The translations under genes and the position numbers were made by a program. Shown here piece by piece: positions 45,572 to 57,195 of a stretch of DNA of 64,000 bases. Under the pieces are notes generated by a model. The model was not told the origin of the DNA. It ran no database searches and saw nothing but the letters and a program-made list of their open reading frames with translations. Positions within the stretch are counted from its first letter, which is position 1. The number at the start of each line of letters is the position of its first letter. Source of the stretch: Nelumbo lutea (lineage: Eukaryota; Streptophyta; Magnoliopsida; Proteales; Nelumbonaceae); assembly GCA_022828595.1 (NCBI GenBank), contig JAKGHH010000005.1, forward strand, positions 52,013,655 through 52,077,654. Direction: 5' to 3'.

Positions 45572-45755
45572 TAGTTTTTAAGGCGCCAAGCCTAGGCTAG
45601 GCGACTGGGGAGCACCTTGTTGCCTAGTTGCATAGGCGGGTGCCTAGGCGATGGATTTTTTAAGTTAAAAAACATAGATCCTAGGATAGTTTCCTAGGTA
45701 TCATAACCATATTTTTTTAATAATTATTCATGATTTTCATAAGCAAAGTATAAAT
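45572..45755. mobile_element. MULE-like element, truncated copy in unit A
   Basis: Same insertion site and left end as 52139-52730 (AGGCCCTCTCAT, then AAGGCGCCAAG, GGGGAGCACCTTGTTGCCTAG). After about 180 bp it jumps to sequence that in unit B lies beyond the element (ATTTCATTTTTATATG, about 52910), so a deletion removed its right part plus the flank. Confidence 0.75.
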
Positions 45756-47239
45756 TTCATTTTTATATGTATAAATATTATGTAAACATTTTTTTATATA
45801 TGTAAGTATTTTTCTATATATGTATATATGCATGTGGCATACATGCATAAGTGAAACTATGCTTTTATTAATATATTTATTTATTTATATACGCATATAT
45901 GTATACATATCAATGAAAAGGTAAAATTCTCAAAAGCATAAATAACACTGTCTTTATACATATGATAATGCTAAAACTGAATTAACCTTCAATAAATATA
46001 GAAAATAAGAACATTTGACAAAATGAAATAGAAAAATTAGACTAACATGAACCCAATCCTGAGGTTGGATTAGAGGTGACCTCAACAAGACCGAGTCCAG
46101 CCCAACTTACACCCCTACACGTGACGTTCATGTCTTTAGAATGGTCAAAGTCATGGACTTCATATAGCTTATGAATACAAAGTGTTTAGCAATGGGTACC
46201 ACACTAACTACCAAACAGGGCCCTTACAATCAATCAACAGTAGAAAAAGGTTCATAACAAAAGAAGCAAATACATAATTGAGTGAAGAGGTGGCTGGTTA
46301 GTTTTATTAGCTTTATTAAACCGTGAATTGTTTACATAAAACAAAGGACGTAACCTTCTATATATGCAGATCTGAAGTGGAAGGATTCTTATCCTCAAGT
46401 TAATTGGTTTGCAGGCCCATTTACCTGTCCCTTGCAAACAATTCATGAGTGGAATGGGCCTTTACGTCAGTTCCAATTTCTGGGCCTAGTGCACCTCTTA
46501 CATCCTTGTGCCAACTCTGTCCTGTCTTACCCAGCTTTTCAAATTAACACACCCTAGCTAAAAGCCAAGCAGTAAGAGTGCAAATCAGGCACTGGATCTA
46601 AATAATTTCCACTGCATCAAGCTATGCCCCTCTCAAAATTTAACAAATATTCAACCGGGGCATACAAGTCCAATTAAACCAAAATAAATCAAACAAGACT
46701 CAAAATGAGCTTCCATTAAAAATTTTGAAATCCCGCCCTCTAATTGCAATGTTAACTACCTAGAATTAGTGGGTCTCATGGAAAAGAACGATTATCAGAT
46801 GACTCATTTACTTGATGAAATAAGACTCTCCTTGAACTTGGGTAAATTATTTATTTATGACGTCGAAAATCATTAATATGTGATGGAACAATATTATACC
46901 TTCACCAATGTTACTTTTTTTGGATAAATCAATTATTATACACTTTTACCTGGGAAAAAAGAACACATAAATGTTCTTATCCAATAAATATTTTCCGGAA
47001 AATACTTTCCCAAATAAATGAATTTATCCAAATAAGTCATTTACCAATACACAAATGAGGTCATAATATTTTTTTTCTCAATGGTTTGAGACCTCTCACC
47101 CACAACCCATTGACTATAATATAGGTCCAGTTCCAAGAAAATTTGAAATGCAAAATAACCATTATAAATTAGATCATTCATTGTCTCCCAAAAAACAAAA
47201 AAAAAAAAAAAAAAAAAAAAACATTCTCAGGAAATGAAA
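45756..47239. other. Unit A flank, no gene
   Basis: AT-rich; mostly shared with 52910-54380. 46700-47160 is unique to unit A. A poly-A run lies at about 47193-47221. Nothing coding is seen. Confidence 0.6.
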
Positions 47240-47575
47240 CTAGAAGTGAACACAACTAGCGGGTGCAAACATGATTGCCATATTTTTCAGGTCATAAATG
47301 ACCTGCATGTTCTGGTGGAAGAGGTTTCCGAACACGGATAATCCATTTATCGGAGATGGCACAAACGCTATACATTTTGTTCCTCCTTCTTCCGTGACGT
47401 AGTTTTGCTCCGGCACTGTAAAGTCCACTCCTCCTAAAAAGTGAAGCGTCAGGCTGAGTGGGTTGTCGCTCCACCGGGACCGGAGCTGTTTATCGGCACA
47501 GAATCCTTTACTTCCTAAGAACACATTTCGATCCCATGGAAGTATTTTCATGTGATCTGCAATGTATGTCCACAC
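47240..47575 (-). pseudogene. Aspartic protease C-terminal fragment, copy A
   Basis: On the minus strand the frame reads WTYIADHMKILPWDRNVF, SLTLHFLGGVDFTVPEQNY, then SVFGNLFHQNMQVIYDLKN and MFAPASCVHF. This is the C-terminal end of plant A1-family (nepenthesin/CDR1-like, TAXi_C) aspartic proteases, whose usual ending is GN.QQ...VYDL......FAP..C. Neither catalytic Asp is included. The N-terminal side is cut at 47575 by Ty3 gag sequence, after an 11-bp filler. Not functional. Confidence 0.82.
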
Positions 47576-47586
47576 AATGATGTGCC

Positions 47587-48925
47587 AAATCGTTCTTTTG
47601 ATCAGGGGAGTTCGAGAGCGCCAACTCAACTTGTTCCCTCCCCTGGTCGGGGACTTGCTTCTCTTGCTCTTGCCACTGCCATGGTGAGACCTATTGTCTT
47701 CTTTCTTCTTCTCTACTGGAGCTTCAATTTTTTGATTCATTTTCCCTTCGGTCATGCCGTGTCTTGGCCCGAAGATAATTGGACTACTGATACTGGCTTG
47801 CGCAAGCTGAAGGGTCTCGCCCAAAGTCAGTGGCTAGGGCTTCGAACCAATTTCCTATGAATGAAGCTTGTGGTTGTGTGAGCTGGGGTGGGCTGGCTTT
47901 GGTGGGGCGAGTGTCTTCCAACCTGCCCTATTGCTGTGAGGTAGGGGGCTACTTGCTTCCCCCTTCTGCTATGGGATGAAACCTAGGAAGTCTCTCCTTG
48001 GCAAGGAGGACGGTTGCTCTGGTGGCGATTGAATTGTTGTTGGTTCTAGGGCATCACCAGACACTGCAGTGGAGCTAGCTGTTGATTCTGTTGCAGTGGT
48101 GGAAACTGCTGTTGGTAGAAGTGATGTAGAACTTGTTGTTGGTAGTGTTGGAATTGTTGAACTTGTTGCATCTGGGCTTGAATAGCCCGTATGCATTGCA
48201 CCAGGTCATTCAGTTGGTTCTATCCAACCGCTAGAGAAACCAAAGAGGGTTCGGTGAAGGCAACATTCACTGTAGGAAGAAGTGGGGCGTTCATCTGCTC
48301 GGTGGCCTGAGGTAGGTTCAGTGTGGGGACTCCGAATGCGTTGAGGGTCATGGTGAACTGGTCAATACGTACAGTGGAGACCTAAGGCTGCCCCACAGAG
48401 GTATTCATCTCGTTGTTCTGCCCGACGTTGCTAGAAGATGCCATTAACACAATGATGGATGCTTAGTAGAGAAGGCTTTTTGAAGCGTTTCCCACAGACG
48501 GCTCTAATTGATGAAGCACAAAGAGAATCAAAGAGCCTGGGATGGTTCACCCGACGGGGTCACTTCGATGCTTTAGTTAGCACTTGGTTGCGAGATGAAA
48601 ATAATCTTAGATTGCAAGAGAGTGAGAGAGCTAGAAGGCTGAGATTACGCATGTACCTTAGCCTCTGGGGGCTGAGGTCTTTATATTTTGGTGTTTTGAC
48701 GGGTTTGGTGGAGTTGGTCCTGAATTCCCGTTGTGGCATGACCCGCTATCATGTTAGTTAGGAGTAACGTCTCTCGCTTTACAGTTGGCCATCTCCATCT
48801 GAACTAGGGAGTGGGTGAGCTAATGTAGTCGTTGCAAGGTACAATCCCGTGAGGTGTGACCCTCAGGGTTGCCATGTGGAATGGCCTGTTTACGTAGCAG
48901 GCTTCTCGCAAAGTACTGAGTTGCT
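47587..48925 (-). mobile_element. Ty3 gag-LTR fragment at the duplication junction
   Basis: Homologous to 37327-37488 and 38187-39371 of the large Ty3 element in the same orientation, with a 700-bp internal deletion at about 47752. It contains the gag start (MASSSNVGQ near 48442), the primer-site region and a partial LTR from 48509. It is cut at 48925, directly abutting the start of unit B. It represents the second copy of the left end of the duplicated unit. Confidence 0.88.
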
Positions 48926-49688
48926 GAATGGGACCAAGGAAATTTTATTTTCTTGGGTATCACTTACCTACCCATCTCCTAAGTGGATAATAACTTTTCC
49001 ACCAAGGTGAAAAGTTGTTAACACTTAAATGGGACAAAAATGCCCCTTTTAATAATGGATTTTTATGACTAAAATGATTATTACCTTATTTAGATAGGAA
49101 ATAAAAGAAAATGGGTAAATGAACTTACCTGGGTAAGTGTTTCCCAGGAAAAAGTTATCCACGTAATTACATTTACCTAGGTAAGTAACTTAGGGAAAAG
49201 CAAACAAGGCCTTAATTATAACACTTCCTCTGCCACATGATAAAACAAATCTCCTTTCCAGAAAAATAAAAAACTTCAACTGCTGAAACATGAGAAAATT
49301 GGATATGAATACATAAAAAAAAAAAGCTATGAATTCTACTCAATGTGTTTGTGTTTGAGAGAGAGATGGAGATATATATCACCTTAGACAAAGAGCGGAT
49401 TAGAAAAAAAATATTGGCAATATGAAATTATTTACCAAGGCTGTTCACATAAGAATTGTTGTGCCAAGGACTTGAAAATTGGTTCTCTTATATAGGCAGA
49501 ATCTTTTTTTTTTGTTAGACTAAGTTTTTCTCAATATAGGAATATGAAATTTGTCAATAGTCATTAATACATGTTATTTGATGAAAAAATTAACTCTAAT
49601 TCTTAGTTTATTGACAATTGCTTGTTATATGAAATATAATATAATATATCATTATACTCGTGCATATTTCTCTTAAATTTTCTTTCAG

Positions 49689-50880
49689 GGCTTTGTGAAT
49701 TATGGGATTTACAAAAATTGTATCTTTTTGATAATCAAACTACAATCAACATTGCTCCTTGGATTTTCAACAACCTAACTTCACTAGAGTTGTTTGATCT
49801 TTCAAATAACCAGTTTTCTGGAGAGCTCTCCTCTATCTTTGCTAATCTCTTCCAATTAACAGCAATTGATCTTTCCAACAATTATAGCTTGGATGTTGAT
49901 ATTGAGTCACCATTTTGGATTCCATCTTTTCAAGTAAATTATTTAAATCTAGACAATTGCAACCTCGATAGGAAGAGTCATAATTGTCATTCCAAATTTT
50001 TTCTCCACTCAATACAAGTTAACAACAGTGTCTTTAGCTCATACCTCTCTTCAAGGAACCATTGCTCCCTGGTTGTTGTACAATAATACTTCACCAAAGC
50101 ACTTATCCTTAAGGTGAAACCATTTAATTGTCAATGAATACACTTGAAGGCAAGATTCTGTCTTCGTTTGGTAGGATGTGGCAATTAGGAGCACTAGACT
50201 TGTCTAGCAATGCCCTAGGAGAAGTATCCAATGGATTATTCCAAAACAAAACCATGTTATCTCAATTAATCTTATCAAACAACAAGCTGAATGTTATGCA
50301 AATATTTTTCAAAATGGATAAATTAGTTGATTTACACCTTAGAGGAAATTGCTTCACAAAGCCCATCATAATCAATGCATCAAGTGCCCTATCTCTTTAT
50401 GTACTGGATCTAAGTGGAAACAATCTACTTGACTATCTTCCAAATTTTCTTCCACATTTGGGTGTACTTCCATTAAGAGGAAACCATTTTTTTTGGCCAA
50501 ATACCAAAATCATTATGCCAAATGACAAAGTTGCATAACTTAGATCTTTCAAATAACCAATTGTCAGGGAGCATACCTTCTTGTCTCAACAAAATTTTCC
50601 TTTTTATTTTGATCAAGGCTCCCACATTACGAGTGATGTCAAAATTAAATTTTTCACAAAGGGTAACATGCTCACTTACGAAGGTGATCCTCTAAGGTAC
50701 ATGACCGGAATTGATTTGTCAAAGAACCAACTAACAGGTCATATTCCAATTGAAATAGAATATCTGAGGGAACTCCTCTCATTGAACCTTTCCAATAATT
50801 TTCTGATAGACTATATCCCTGAATCCTTTCAAAATCTAGTACAGTTGGGAAGTTTAGACCTTTTTTATAATAAGGATCCC
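49689..50880 (+). pseudogene. RLP last-exon pseudogene, copy B
   Basis: Homologous to exon 8 of the intact gene and closest to copy A. It keeps the LRR stretch, the island (FFTKGNMLTYEGDPLRYM) and the following LRRs, then is truncated near SPIG (50890), losing the cap and membrane helix. It shares the 134-bp deletion with copy A, and has its own frame breaks near 49985, 50020 and 50490. Not functional. Confidence 0.92.
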
Positions 50881-52138
50881 ACATCGATTAGCCCAATTGG
50901 ACGGTTTTGTCTATATGGTGGTTCTCTTTTATCGTTGTTTAGATTTTATTTGGTAGCTAGTAGAGGACAGTTTTGTCTTGGATCCAAACCGATTCAAATC
51001 TTATTAAATGGAATTTGGATAATCTATTATATTTATTAGATTGGGCCAACTCAAATTAAAACCGTCCATATTATTAGTGATTTGAATCGGTCTAAAACAA
51101 AACCTATTCTGATTCCAATTCCAGACCATTATTCCCACAAACCAAATAGGGCCTTAATTATATTTTAAACATGAGCAGCCCCTGGCGGGGCTCGTGCAAT
51201 GCACAGGAAATATTAATAAAAAGACTTCTATTTATATATTAATAAAGACTAACCTTGTTGGCACTAAAGAGCTATTAAACCTTTCATTTACTAGGTTCTC
51301 ACCTTTCTTTTGTTTCTTTCGTTTTTTTATTTTTTTATTTTATTATTATTATTATTTTTTTTTTTTTGCGGGGGTGGGGGAACCTCTCGTCTTTTTCTGC
51401 ATTCTGTATTGCATATATCCCAGACCAATTAAACCATTCAACGAATCTTAGGTGGTGGTAGATGGAGAACCTCAACAAAACGACCCAACTCAATTATCAT
51501 GCAATAGACATAACTAAATTAAGACTAATCAGGCGTAGCCCATTGCGATTGATTACTATTAAATCAAAGTTAAGCAGGGCCTAACCTCTATTGTCCAATA
51601 AAGAGCAGTAAAAATAAAATAAAATAAATGTGAAAAAATGTAGAAACATCAAATGGGTTAGCATCAAATGTAGAAGAGAAAGACATACATTAGGGAATAC
51701 GAAATCTGTTCTATGACAGAACCCTTTGTGACTTAAAACCTAATATTCCCATCAAATTTGGAAGCTGGTAAAATAAATTAACAAATGCATACCATGTAGA
51801 AGATTCAACCTCCAAGCACCACTTCCTTTCACGAAATTGGATGAGCTGGCAAACCTGGGTAGCCACAAATAAGGAAATCCATTGTGAAGCTGAAGTTTAG
51901 AATGGTAAGTAGACAAAATTAGAACTTCGGAGGACTTAATCAACTATATACAGTCAATATGAATCATAAAGGCTCTTTTCAAATCTTAGATCAATGGTCA
52001 TTGATAATCCGATGAAACATAATCGGACTAAGAAGAGGGGAACTCATCACACAAAAAGAAAACAAAGCCACAAACATCCAACACCACCAAAAACACCTAG
52101 ACAAAGATAAGAAAGCAACGTAGAGAGAAAGGCCCTCT
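50881..52138. other. Unit B flank, no gene
   Basis: Matches 42390-42520, 43920-44150 and 44930-45570 of unit A. 51290-51370 is a T-rich run with a short G-rich patch. No coding feature. Confidence 0.6.
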
Positions 52139-52730
52139 CATTGTTTTCAAGGCGCCAAGCCAAGGATAGACGATTGGGGAGCACCTTGTTGCCTAGTCAT
52201 AGGCAGGCACCTAGGCCATGGATTTTTTAAGTTAAAAGTATAGATCTTAGGATAGTTTCCTAGAAAATTAATATATTCATGAGAAGAAAAAGAAGGAAAA
52301 TAATTTTCAAAAAAATATAGGGGTTGAACCCTTATTTTTGTTATAAGAAAAGAAGAAAATAAAAAGTATTGATAGTAGTAGTAGAAGAGAAAAAATTGCT
52401 GATTAGATAAAATTTTGAGTTCTTCCTTATTGGTTCAGGGTTTCAAATCTTTGAGGGTTTAATACTGCATTTAACAATGTTTGTATTGATTTAACCCTAA
52501 TAAATAAGAAAATAATAAAAATAATTAGTATATAAACACACAAAATGATTATTTTAATTTAATGATGTCTATTTGATAATTATAATCTGAAAAAAAAAAG
52601 AATAAATAAAAATGTATTTTATAATAGGAAGTGGAAAAATGTTAGGCGGTTAAACGAGGTGAACCTCAAAGGGTACCTTACCGCCTAAGCGTCACATAAG
52701 CGCCTGCTTAGGTGTCGCGTTGACAACTAT
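52139..52730. mobile_element. MULE-like non-autonomous DNA transposon, complete copy
   Basis: 592 bp, flanked by the exact 9-bp target duplication AGGCCCTCT (52130-52138 and 52731-52739), the size typical of Mutator-like elements. The ends are imperfectly inverted (CATTGTTTTCAAGGCGCC and GGTGTCGCGTTGACAACTAT), with AGGCG-rich subterminal regions. The AT-rich interior is the reverse complement of that of the copy at 1077-1724. No open frame. Confidence 0.85.
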
Positions 52731-52739
52731 AGGCCCTCT

Positions 52740-53499
52740 TTCTATAAGAGGGAAAAAAAAGAGGGCAAGTAATAGGTGGAGCCCCTGTTTCTGCCTTGTG
52801 TTACATAAAAAGAAAAAATGCGCACACACCTACATCTTCGACCTCTTATCCTCTTGAAACCACATCTGAAAAGGTCGATATGAGTTAGGGTTGAGGGCTT
52901 GAGCAACCTGATTTCATTTTTATGTAAACATTTTTTTATATATGTAAGTATTTATCTATATATGTATATATGCATGTGGCATATATGCATATGTGAAATT
53001 ATGTTTTTATTAATATATATTTTTTTTATATACGCATGTATGTATATATATCAATGAAAAGGTAAAATTCTCAAAAGCATAAATAATTATGTCTTTATAC
53101 ATATGATAATGCTAAAACTGAATTAACCTTCAATAAATATAAAAAATAAGAACATTTGACAAAATGAAATAGAAAAATTAGACTAACATGAACGCAATCT
53201 AAAGTTGGGTTAGAGTCGACCTCAACCAGAGAGTCCAGCCCAACTTACACCCCTACACATGACGTTCATGTCTTTAGAATGGTCAAAGTCATGGACTTCA
53301 TATAGCTTACGAATACAAGGTGTTTAGCAATGGGTACCACACTAACTACCAAACAGGGCCCTTACAATCAATCAACAGTAGAAAAAGGTTCATAACAAAA
53401 GAAACAAATACATAATTGAGTGAAGAGGTGGCTGCTTAGTTTTATTAGCTTTATTAAACCGTGAATTATTTGCATAAAACAAAGGACGTAACCTTCTAG
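52740..53499. other. Unit B flank, AT-rich
   Basis: 52910-53490 matches 45756-46350 of unit A. 52740-52905 is present only here because unit A deleted it. No gene. Confidence 0.6.
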
Positions 53500-53995
53500 T
53501 TACTAATGTCTGTCTCTGCCTACCTTCGTCTGTATCTAAGAGTGTTTGGAATCAAATACATGTAAAATGGCTTGAAAAGGTCAGGATTAGAAGCAATGCC
53601 ATTTCTAATAAATAATGTTCACCTTTTAGGAAAGGTTTATTTTCCACTAATGTAACTAAATACCGTAAAAATAATATCTTTATGAAATGCTTGCAATCAA
53701 ATGGAGTTTAAATGGAATATATCATGGTTTTTAAAACTAGACCGGACTGGACGGTTGGGCTAGAAAAACTGGGAACCGGTCAGGTGACCGGTCCTATTTT
53801 TCCCCAAAATCAGATCTTTGTAAAAAAAAAAAAAGCGTTGATTTAGTTAGCAAACTGCTGACCTGGGCATTTGAACCGTTCGATAGTTTTGACCGTTCTT
53901 TTTATTTTTTGTTAAAACAGATCAGACCGTTCAACCCAGGAACTGGACCCCTGACCGATTCAGTCTTCGAGTCGGTTATAAAAACCTTATAATAT
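53500..53995. mobile_element. 496-bp insertion in unit B with target duplication
   Basis: Flanked by GTAACCTTCTAG (53488-53499) and GTAACTTCTAG (53996-54006). Unit A has a single GTAACCTTCTA at the matching place (about 46350), so this is a filled/empty site pair. The insert holds two recognised pieces: 53530-53720 resembles the reverse complement of 15775-15930, and 53728-53995 is an AACCGG-type member (CATGGTTTTTAAAAC...ATAAAAACCTT). Confidence 0.75.
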
Positions 53996-54400
53996 GTAAC
54001 TTCTAGATATGCAGATCTGAAGTTGGATGGATTCTTATCCTCAAATTAATTGGTTTGCAGGCCCATTTACCCCTTGCAAACAATCCATGAGTGGAATGGG
54101 CCTTTACGTCAGTTCCAATTTCTGGGCCCAGTGCACCTCTTACATCCTTGTGCCAACTCTGTCCTGTGTCTTACCCAGCTTTTCAAATTAACACAACCTA
54201 GCTAAAAGCCAAGCAGTAAGAGTGCAAATCAGGCACTGGATCTAAATAATTTCCACTGCATCAAGTTATGCCCCTCCCAAAATTTAACAAATATTCAACC
54301 GGGGCATACAAGTCCAATTAAACCAAAATAACCATTATAAATTAGATCATTCATATTCTCCCAAAAAAAAAAAAAAAAAAACCATTCTCAGGAAATGAAA

Positions 54401-54766
54401 CTAGAAGTGAACACAACTAGCGGGTGCAAACATGATTGTCATATTTTTCAGGTCATAAATGACCTGCATATTCTGGTGGAAGAGGTTTCCGAACACCGAT
54501 AATCCATTTATCGGAGATGGCACAAACGCTATACATTTTGTTCCTCCTTCTTCCGTGACGTAGTTTTGCTCCGGCACTGTAAAGTCCACTCCTCCTAAAA
54601 AGTGAAGCGTCAGGCTGGGTGGGTTGTCGCTCCACCGGGACCGGAGCTGTTTATCGGCACAGAATCCTTTACTTCCTAAGAACACATTTCCATCCCGTGG
54701 CAGTATTTTCATGTCGTCTGCGATGTATGTCCACACAATATCCAAAACCTTCCCGTCATATTGAGC
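54401..54766 (-). pseudogene. Aspartic protease C-terminal exon fragment, copy B
   Basis: The minus-strand frame reads AQYDGKVLDIVWTYIADDMK, SLTLHFLGGVDFTVPEQNY, SVFGNLFHQNMQVIYDLKN and ends CVHF, the TAXi_C end of a plant A1 aspartic protease. A CACCAACAG sequence just before (54775-54767 on the minus strand) looks like a 3' splice site, so this may be a last exon. The upstream exons with the two catalytic Asp residues are not found in the following kilobases. Unit A has the same fragment with a few changes. Confidence 0.82.
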
Positions 54767-54839
54767 CTGTTGGTGCAAAACAAAATAGATGAGTTTTCGC
54801 CTTAATGCAACCAATTTTAGTTTTATTGAAAATTTGCAG

Positions 54840-57085
54840 TTAAAGTAAGAATCCGGATTTCGTCATCACAAATTTGGTCATAGGGGTGCAAATGATATCT
54901 GATTATCCGATTTCAAATTCAATATTCAACGTAATTGGATTGAATTCAAATGGTTCGATAAATTTAGGAGGTGTTCTGTAGTGTATATGGACCAATCTAC
55001 ATCACATCACACCCTGTGACAAAGGACTAATTTATACCACACCACAGTTCACCGTTGTTCTGAATTGTAGATAAACCGTGGATTAGACCAGTTCACATTT
55101 ACAATGACATTCTGTAAGAATTGTGTGAACCAATCCACACCACACTTTTTGATTCCATGTATTTTATATACATTTTATGAATGATTATACAATTAATCAT
55201 AAATATTTAATTTTTGCATTTTATATGATAAATATATTAAAAATGCATCAATGAATTAATATTAACTAATAAATATTAATTTTTTATAAAAATAATTAAA
55301 AATTAATTTTTTAAAATATTATTTTATTGATAAAAACATTAAAATTTTATAAAAAAATAAGTAAAATAATTAATATTTTATTGACAAAATAATTAATATC
55401 AATAGGAGGACAGGTGGTGAAGAGCTTCAGCGGGCTGGTGGCAGAAACCTCCAATGGTAAAATATGAAATAAATAATATAAGATTTCAGCCTTTGAGCCA
55501 TATCCACGAGTTTTTTCCATCAACACTAAATTGGGGTGTATCCACAGCCAGCCGAACGGATATTCATCCCGTAGACGGGGGCATCCATGGGATGAATACG
55601 GACCGCCTTAATGGTGGAATTCCATTTATATAAAGTTAATATGTTTTAATAATAAATATGATATAATATATATTAATTTAAATTTAATAGTGGTCAGATG
55701 CCCATCATAAAGTGACATTTCAGCCAAAAAGGCTGCAATGATGTCATCTCCTCGAGTACTCCTCAATAACCCCCCTCTCTCTCTTTCCCCTCCCTCTCCT
55801 TCAATTTCATTTCTCTTGCTCCTTCCCTCTTCCTCTCTCCCTTCGTCTTTTCTATTCTCAAGTTAGGGCACCAAGCAACCACTGTTCAATATCTTCTATT
55901 TCAGGCCTTTATTCAATATCTTCTATTTTAATGTCTTTTCTATTCTCAAGTTCCAAGCACCAAAACATCAAGCAACAACAAATGATCCATCTTAGCGCCT
56001 TTGTTAAATTTAGGTTTTTTAGTTTACTTGGTTTTTTTTTTTTTTTTATTCATGTCTTGGTGCTGAAGTTTATCTTGTTCTATGTCTTGTTGTAGATGTT
56101 GCATATCTATTTTTAGTTTTATTTTTACAAGACACAGGGCATGAAGTCATGAACAAATTAATGTTGTAGGGATGTTCTTCCTCTTCTCTCAATGCATCTG
56201 ACTATGTTAAGGTTTCCAAAGAAAATGGAAGTAATTGGTCGAATTCGAATCAAATCAAATATTCGATATTTTAATTGATTACAAATTCAGTTGTTGGTTT
56301 TCAATATCCAATGGATATTTAATTGAATTCGAATATAAGCTAATTCAATTCGAATTTGCTCCATTTATAGGCCTATTTGGTCTTAATACCATCCCCATAA
56401 TCTTTACTGTCACGTATTAGAAATATATTTGCATGAAGATAAATATACAAGTGTAATAGGCACAAAGATCTGATCTAATAGGCACAATATAATAAGCACG
56501 TTCAAAGAGTACTTGATAAATATTATGACAACTATTAAAAGTGGCTTTTAGTTTAAGGTATTTTTAAGTGACATGTGTCAAAATTCTTTTTAAGTATTTG
56601 TTTACAATGTTGTGCCTACTTAATCAAGACAATAATTAGACATCATAACTCCATCGGTCTCTGCATAACCAGGTTAGTCTCCTTCCACCGCAAAATTACC
56701 ACCCATGCCCTTCTTCCTTCCCACCTACAGGAGTTCAAGCGATGCGTTTCTATGACCAAACATCATAAATCCACCTCAACTGTCGCCATCGCTTCCGTCG
56801 CCTTCATCTACGGCGACAAGAGCATTGCTTCTTAGCTCCGTGCCGACGGACGTTCTTTTAGAATTTTTTATTTGTTCTTTTTTTGTATTTTCTATGTTTT
56901 ATGTACTTTATTACTTTTTTATTTAGATAGTTTTATTTTTCTTTTTCTTGTGTTTTTCTTGTATTTTTTGTATTTTCTATGTGTTCTATACTTTATTATT
57001 TTTATATTAAGATAGTTTTATTTTCTGTATTTCTCTGTATTTTATTTAACTTTATATTATTTTATAAATATTTTTTTAATTAATT
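54840..57085. other. Intergenic, AT-rich with small repeats
   Basis: TAGGGGTGCAAATGATATC at 54882 looks like the end of a hAT-like repeat; similar GAATTCGAAT words appear at 56230-56360, possibly its other half. 54980-55150 has TCCACACCACA words like 130-320. 55780-55860 is a CT-rich tract. 56575-56835 is an open frame of 86 codons (IKTIIRHHNSIGL..., ending SVAFIYGDKSIAS), less AT-rich than its surroundings, that I do not recognise and do not call a gene. Confidence 0.5.
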
Positions 57086-57089
57086 TATG

Positions 57090-57195
57090 ACACCACAGGT
57101 TGAACCGTTCCACCCAGATGACTGAACCGCAAAACCAGAAAAGGGTCCGCTGACTGGTTCTGTTTATGGATCGCTTTTAAAAACCTTGATTTTTA
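57090..57195. repeat. AACCGG-type element, fragment
   Basis: Ends GATCGCTTTTAAAAACCTTGAT, with GTTGAACCGTTCCACCCAG and CCGCTGACTGGTTC before it: the right end of the family described at 58755. Confidence 0.55.

Larger units (their letters stand above)
39981..47575. repeat. Tandem segmental duplication, unit A
   Basis: Colinear with unit B (48929-54739). Matching anchors are TGGGACCAAGGAAATTTTA (39981/48929), the RLP exon (40738/49689), the TTCCCACAAACCAAATAG end of a MITE (43938/51134), AAGCAGGGCCTAACCTC (44999/51571), the AGGCCCTCTCAT site of the MULE-like element (45563/52130), GACGTTCATGTCTTTAGAATGG (46122/53260) and the aspartic-protease fragment (47240/54401). Unit A has extra sequence at 42530-43900 and 44150-44930, and lacks the right half of the MULE-like element. 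Confidence 0.9.
48929..54739. repeat. Tandem segmental duplication, unit B
   Basis: Colinear with 39981-47575 (see unit A). It is shorter because of internal deletions and carries a 496-bp insertion at 53500-53995 that unit A lacks. Its right end continues beyond the unit A breakpoint without a break into the rest of the protease exon. Confidence 0.9.

Noticed and set aside
56575..56835. 86-codon open frame with less AT-rich sequence
   Set aside because: No recognisable motif, no convincing context and no second exon; recorded only within the intergenic entry.
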